DNA from: Flagellimonas taeanensis
GTDB lineage: Bacteria; Bacteroidota; Bacteroidia; Flavobacteriales; Flavobacteriaceae
Length of the DNA stretch: 64,000 nt
Assembly: GCF_003584105.1 (NCBI RefSeq)
Contig: NZ_QXFO01000005.1
Coordinates: forward strand, 62,001 to 126,000
Direction of reading: 5' to 3'
The notes under the pieces are model-generated. The model was not told the DNA's origin, did no database searches, and saw only the letters and a list, made by a program, of their open reading frames with translations. Positions within the stretch are counted from its first letter, which is position 1. Every line of letters begins with the position of its first letter. Shown one piece after another: positions 60,459 to 64,000 of this stretch. The position numbers were made by a program, and so were the translations under genes.

Positions 60459-61727
60459 ATGGAATCGTATGCAACGGCATTGTTATATGCCACTCCCTTT
60501 TTTATAGGTCTGGTACTTTTCGAAGTGCTCTACGGCCGTTTTGTGAAAAACCAGAAGCACAACTTGATGGATACCGTGAGCAGCCTCAGCTCTGGATTGA
60601 CCAATGTGGTAAAAGATTCTTTGGGGCTTGTACTCGTCTTGGTCAGCTATCCATTTTTATTGGAACATTTGGCGCTTACCGAGATCAAGGCAAGTTGGCT
60701 GGTCTGGGTGGTGGCCTTCATAGTGCTTGATTTTGCGGGGTATTGGAACCATCGGCTCAGCCACCACATCAATTTTTTCTGGAACCAGCATGTCATTCAC
60801 CACAGCAGTGAAGAATTCAATCTGGCCTGTGCCCTTCGGCAGCCCATTTCCAATCTTTTGGGCTATTATGCGCTGCTGTTGATCCCTGCTGCTCTTCTTG
60901 GAGTTCCGCATGAGGTCATCGCTGTTTTGGCGCCCATCCATCTTTTTGCCCAGTTTTGGTACCATACCCAACATATCGGAAAAATGGGATGGTTGGAGTA
61001 CGTGATCGTTACCCCTTCGCAGCATCGGGTTCATCATGCCATCAACAAGGAATACATCGACAAGAACCTAGGGCAGATATTTTGCATTTGGGACAGGATG
61101 TTCGGAACATTCCAGGAGGAGTTGGATGAGGTACCGCCCCAATATGGTGTCTTGAAACCTGCCAACACGTGGAATCCCATCATCATCAATTTTCAGCATT
61201 TGTGGCGACTTATGAAGGATGCATGGCGGACCAAGAGTTATTGGGACAAACTGAGGATTTGGTTCATGCCCACTGGGTGGCGACCTGCGGATGTGAAGGA
61301 ATCCCATCCGGTGGAAATCATTGAGGATGTCTATAATTTCGAGAAATACAGGCCTGAAGCATCCAACTCGCTCAAGGCATATGCATTGTTCCAATTAATA
61401 TTGACCACAGTTCTGATGCTCTTTATGTTCTACAACTATTCCAATATAGGTTTTGATGGACTTTTGCTGTTCGGGGGCTTTGTTTTTGTCGGGGTCTATG
61501 GGTACACGACCTTGATGGACCGAAAAAAATATGCTGTCTGGATCGAAGTGTTCCGGGGAGTGGCGGGGCTGGCCTTGATTTTCTTCACCAAGGATTGGTT
61601 CGGGATCGATTCTTTTTTGCCAATGGCCAGTTATTCAGTGGCAATCTATTTTTTGATCACCATTTTTGGTGGGGTCTATTTCACCTATTTTGAAAGGCCA
61701 TATGAGGCGACCAATTTGGCGTCTTAA
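60459..61727 (+). CDS. Fatty acid hydroxylase superfamily membrane enzyme (AGMO-like)
   Basis: The 422-aa protein has about eight hydrophobic helices and three histidine boxes of the di-iron hydroxylase family: HRLSHH, HVIHHSSEE and SQHRVHH, with an additional WYHTQH. The arrangement with a helical C-terminal domain resembles alkylglycerol monooxygenase and plasmalogen/sterol-type hydroxylases. The lipid substrate is unknown. It is in line with the sugar genes, 53 nt downstream, so co-transcription is possible. Its stop overlaps the convergent acyl-CoA-binding protein gene by 4 nt. Confidence 0.9.
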   Translation: MESYATALLYATPFFIGLVLFEVLYGRFVKNQKHNLMDTVSSLSSGLTNVVKDSLGLVLVLVSYPFLLEHLALTEIKASWLVWVVAFIVLDFAGYWNHRLSHHINFFWNQHVIHHSSEEFNLACALRQPISNLLGYYALLLIPAALLGVPHEVIAVLAPIHLFAQFWYHTQHIGKMGWLEYVIVTPSQHRVHHAINKEYIDKNLGQIFCIWDRMFGTFQEELDEVPPQYGVLKPANTWNPIIINFQHLWRLMKDAWRTKSYWDKLRIWFMPTGWRPADVKESHPVEIIEDVYNFEKYRPEASNSLKAYALFQLILTTVLMLFMFYNYSNIGFDGLLLFGGFVFVGVYGYTTLMDRKKYAVWIEVFRGVAGLALIFFTKDWFGIDSFLPMASYSVAIYFLITIFGGVYFTYFERPYEATNLAS

Positions 61728-61987
61728 AGTGTCCTTATTTCCGAATTGACAAGTTCAATGTATTTTTCCATGGCCTCTTTTCGGCCCATGTTCTTTGCTT
61801 GAAACAATGCATTGGCCTTAAAGGCATTGATCAATGGTGTCCTGCTGCCTGGATTGTCAAAATTTCGGTTGGCAATCTTGAAGTAGGCATACAGTTTCAA
61901 TAGAAGATCCGCGGGCAAGGGCTCGGTGTAGTCGTTTACAAAGGCCACTGCCTCATCAAATTTTTTATGTAAAGCTTCGTCAATCAT
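61724..61987 (-). CDS. Acyl-CoA-binding protein
   Basis: The 87-aa protein is a four-helix ACBP with the signature LPADLLLKLYAYFKIAN, then ANALFQAKNMGRKEAMEKYIELV in place of the classic KWDAW helix, which is typical of bacterial members. It should bind long-chain acyl-CoA in the cytosol. It overlaps psd by 8 nt and ends a phospholipid-synthesis unit. Confidence 0.92.
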   Translation of the reverse strand: MIDEALHKKFDEAVAFVNDYTEPLPADLLLKLYAYFKIANRNFDNPGSRTPLINAFKANALFQAKNMGRKEAMEKYIELVNSEIRTL

Positions 61988-62645
61988 CTTCTCTTCTTAC
62001 AGATGCAATACAGGTTTTGGCCCCGGTCACTTTTTGGTTCAGTTTTACGGTGATGTTGCAATTCAAGGGCAATAAAAGATCTACCCTTGATCCAAACTTG
62101 ATGAAGCCGGCATCTTCACCCTGCGTTACTTGTTCGCCCTCTTCCGCATAATTGACAATACGCCTCGCCATGGCACCGGCAATCTGTCGGTACCCGATCT
62201 CGCCGAATTTAGGGGTATGTAGAACTACAGTGGTACGTTCGTTCTCGGTACTGGATTTGGGGTGCCAGGCCACCAAATATTTCCCAGGATGGTATTTGGA
62301 ATAGGTTACGGTCCCGCTGGCTGGGTATCGGGTGACATGCACGTTTACGGGTGACATGAAAATGGAGACCTGTCTTCTCCGTTCCTTAAAATATTCAGGT
62401 TCGTCCACTTCCTCTATGACCACGACCTTGCCGTCCACAGGTGCCAAGATCTCATCAAAGTTGGGTGTCACGGGTCTTTTGGGGTTCCTGAAAAACTGGA
62501 GGATGGCGATCAGGATAAAAAGGGCGGCAATCTGTATGGTGAACCGGGCCCATTCCACATCTATCAAATACTGTGCGGCGAATATGGCGGCGACCACAAG
62601 AAAAAAAGTAAAAATGACTATTTTTTGACCCTCTTTATGAAACAT
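61980..62645 (-). CDS. psd: Phosphatidylserine decarboxylase, short form
   Basis: Psd makes phosphatidylethanolamine from phosphatidylserine. The 221-aa short type has two N-terminal hydrophobic segments, the conserved LAPVDGKVVVIEEV, FMSPVNVHVTRYPASG and the self-cleavage site FIKFGSRVDLLLP, where cleavage before Ser gives the pyruvoyl group. It overlaps cdsA by 11 nt and the ACBP gene by 8 nt. Confidence 0.95.
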   Translation of the reverse strand: MFHKEGQKIVIFTFFLVVAAIFAAQYLIDVEWARFTIQIAALFILIAILQFFRNPKRPVTPNFDEILAPVDGKVVVIEEVDEPEYFKERRRQVSIFMSPVNVHVTRYPASGTVTYSKYHPGKYLVAWHPKSSTENERTTVVLHTPKFGEIGYRQIAGAMARRIVNYAEEGEQVTQGEDAGFIKFGSRVDLLLPLNCNITVKLNQKVTGAKTCIASVRREDD

Positions 62646-63438
62646 AGGAGAAAATATTAAGTATCAAATATGCAAATGGTGAAGCAAACACCAAGCTGTC
62701 CAATCGGTCCCAAACCCCACCATGACCGGGAAGGATGGCACCACTGTCCTTCACTCCCGCCATACGTTTGAATTTGGATTCCAATAAATCGCCAAGGCTT
62801 CCCGCAACCACGATCAGGGTGGCCATTGCCATCCATTCCATTAAACTAAGTTTGGTTTCGTACCAAGATAGGATGTATGCGGCCACCAGTGCAAAAATAA
62901 GACCTCCTACAGAACCTTCAATGGTTTTTTTTGGGGAAACTGCAGGGAACAATTTTGTTCTGCCCAAGGCCCTCCCCACCAAATAGGCAAAAGTATCGTT
63001 GACCCAGATCAGGATAAAGATACCCATGATCAAAAATTGGGCAAAGGCATCATCCTTATAGGGGATCATAGTCAGGAAGATACATCCGCCACCAATGTAG
63101 AAAACGGCAATGATGAATTTTTGGAGCTCAGTGAACTCTCTTGGTCTTTTGGAGAAAAGAAAGGCGAGAAGCGCCAAGTCCACCGTTATGGTCAGTAGCA
63201 TGAGAAGGGTAACCAGTGCACCGTCCCGAACAAGATAAATGAATATCCACCACAACGCCAGATAGGCTATAAAGATATAGTATCCCTTAAGCTTTACGAT
63301 CCGTTTGAATTCGTACAGGCAAGCCAGTCCAAAAGCCATGAAGAGGAAGTCAAAGGCATCCGAACTTAAAAAAACCGCTCCCAAGAGAAGCACCACATAG
63401 ATGACCCCCGTTATGGAGCGCCTTAAAATTTCTTTCAT
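62635..63438 (-). CDS. cdsA: Phosphatidate cytidylyltransferase
   Basis: CdsA makes CDP-diacylglycerol at the inner membrane. The 267-aa protein has about seven membrane helices and the family signature SKFKRMAGVKDSGAILPGHG followed by GVWDRLDS. It is the entry step to the phospholipid route for which psd is also encoded here. Confidence 0.96.
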   Translation of the reverse strand: MKEILRRSITGVIYVVLLLGAVFLSSDAFDFLFMAFGLACLYEFKRIVKLKGYYIFIAYLALWWIFIYLVRDGALVTLLMLLTITVDLALLAFLFSKRPREFTELQKFIIAVFYIGGGCIFLTMIPYKDDAFAQFLIMGIFILIWVNDTFAYLVGRALGRTKLFPAVSPKKTIEGSVGGLIFALVAAYILSWYETKLSLMEWMAMATLIVVAGSLGDLLESKFKRMAGVKDSGAILPGHGGVWDRLDSLVFASPFAYLILNIFSYVS

Positions 63439-63441
63439 GTA

Positions 63442-64000
63442 CTAGTAGTCTTCCAGGAGTAAAAGATAGACATTTTTTGAGGCACTTCCATAGGAAAGGA
63501 AATCGTCCTTGTTCTCCGGTGTGGGTTGAAAATGCTTTAGTGTGGTGATATTGTTGGGAATATCTTTTCTATATTTTTCCTTGATGATCTTGAGTGCCCC
63601 GCTGATGGAGTCCACCAACTGACTGGTGGTGGCAAACACGATCAAGTTGGAGGGGAGTTCGTCCAATTTCTTTTCCTTGATCTGGTTGGAGCACACCAAA
63701 ATGGAGCCGTTGTGGGCGACAAGGTGTTCGCAGGTGGTGAAGAAAATATCACTTTCCTGCCTTTTGTCGGTAAATTCAAGTTTTTCTGAGGCAAAGCGGC
63801 TCTCCAGTCTGGGATTGAGGGAGTAAAGCATATGGTTTTGCCAGTCGTTCTCCGAAATGATATTTTTCAACGCTTCGGATATTTCTGAAAAATCCTCGCA
63901 ATAGATGAACTTGCCCCCGTTTTTCTTGAAATAGATCGTAAACTTTTCGTCAATGGGAATTTTCAGATCGGGCATATGGTCTCCACGGGTTTCCAAAGTT
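63442..64000 (-). CDS. LUD (LutC-like) domain protein, 5' end outside the window
   Basis: The reading frame is open to the window edge, so the true start is beyond 64000; the TTG at 63996 and ATG at 63975 are internal candidates. The visible part shows the LUD core: FTTCEHLVAHNGSILVCSNQI, LIVFATTSQLVDSISGAL and FLSYGSASKNVYLLLLEDY at the C-terminus. LutC proteins act in lactate utilisation, but single LUD proteins of this kind beside cdsA have no proven role. It lies 3 nt before cdsA. Confidence 0.88.
   Translation of the reverse strand, partial: TLETRGDHMPDLKIPIDEKFTIYFKKNGGKFIYCEDFSEISEALKNIISENDWQNHMLYSLNPRLESRFASEKLEFTDKRQESDIFFTTCEHLVAHNGSILVCSNQIKEKKLDELPSNLIVFATTSQLVDSISGALKIIKEKYRKDIPNNITTLKHFQPTPENKDDFLSYGSASKNVYLLLLEDY

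Noticed and set aside
1..64000. tRNA, rRNA, riboswitch, CRISPR array or prophage
   Set aside because: I scanned the gaps longer than 100 bases by eye and saw no cloverleaf, regular spaced repeats or phage structural genes. A covariance-model search could still find a small RNA.

Overview
The window is chromosomal DNA from a marine-type Flavobacteriaceae bacterium (Bacteroidota). I would guess a relative of Muricauda/Flagellimonas/Allomuricauda, but the genus is inference. The grounds are: a Na+-translocating NADH:quinone reductase (Nqr) operon, type IX secretion (T9SS) components and substrates, -7 boxes of the form TAnnTTTG instead of an E. coli -10, DUF3667/DUF6702/DUF6747-type Bacteroidota families, and dispersed palindromic intergenic repeats. 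No rRNA, tRNA, CRISPR array, prophage or classical insertion sequence was seen. It is mostly a core-genome region with a few small accessory pieces.

Layout. 1-2904 (minus): end-truncated apaG, a DUF3667 membrane protein and the T9SS plug protein. 3056-10618 (plus): nqrABCDEF, then a terminator-like hairpin, an unexplained 119-aa protein and apbE, whose product attaches FMN to NqrB and NqrC. 10619-14205 (minus): methyltransferase, a GxxExxY nuclease-like gene inside a small element with terminal inverted repeats, map and gpmI. 14206-20447: sparse region with a small ankyrin protein, a 55-aa membrane protein, M48 and M15 peptidases, a T9SS type B substrate paired with a repeat-containing secreted protein, and most of the intergenic repeats. 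20448-28621 (mainly plus): two paralogous secreted CarboxypepD_reg-like proteins, DUF6702, an M1 aminopeptidase, tatA, PAP2 phosphatase, an O-methyltransferase (minus), GNAT and kynureninase. 28666-36462: MFS and CDF transporters, a propeller lipoprotein, an ECF42-type sigma factor with its YciI/DGPF partner, DJ-1/PfpI and cupin proteins, an AT-rich orphan and a lipoprotein. 36548-40485 (plus): ECF sigma factor with a 62-aa partner, MscS channel, ClpP and kynurenine 3-monooxygenase. 40551-52267 (mostly minus): a cysteine-less 'zinc ribbon' protein, NIF3-like, lpxK (plus), hybrid histidine kinase, gap, lipA, an ECF sigma factor, a small Cys-rich membrane protein, an anti-sigma/ECF sigma pair, murB and an aminotransferase. 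52391-61727: aspartyl protease-PDZ protein, DUF1573 (minus), valS, then a four-gene run: GH109-like oxidoreductase, GHMP sugar kinase, sugar-1-phosphate nucleotidyltransferase and an AGMO-like hydroxylase. 61724-64000 (minus): acyl-CoA-binding protein, psd, cdsA and a LUD-domain protein cut by the window edge.

How the genes work together. The Nqr complex pumps Na+ and depends on the ApbE encoded behind it. The plug protein, the type B C-terminal domain protein and several signal-peptide proteins belong to T9SS-dependent export. kynU and kmo are two steps of the aerobic tryptophan/kynurenine route but lie 12 kb apart. cdsA and psd are steps of phosphatidylethanolamine synthesis. Four sigma factors in about 18 kb, with one anti-sigma factor, make 31.9-49.9 kb rich in regulators. 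The best candidates for something undescribed are the 57-62 kb sugar-salvage-like locus, the inverted-repeat element carrying the GxxExxY gene, the small conserved proteins tied to nqr and to sigma factors, and two families of intergenic repeats.
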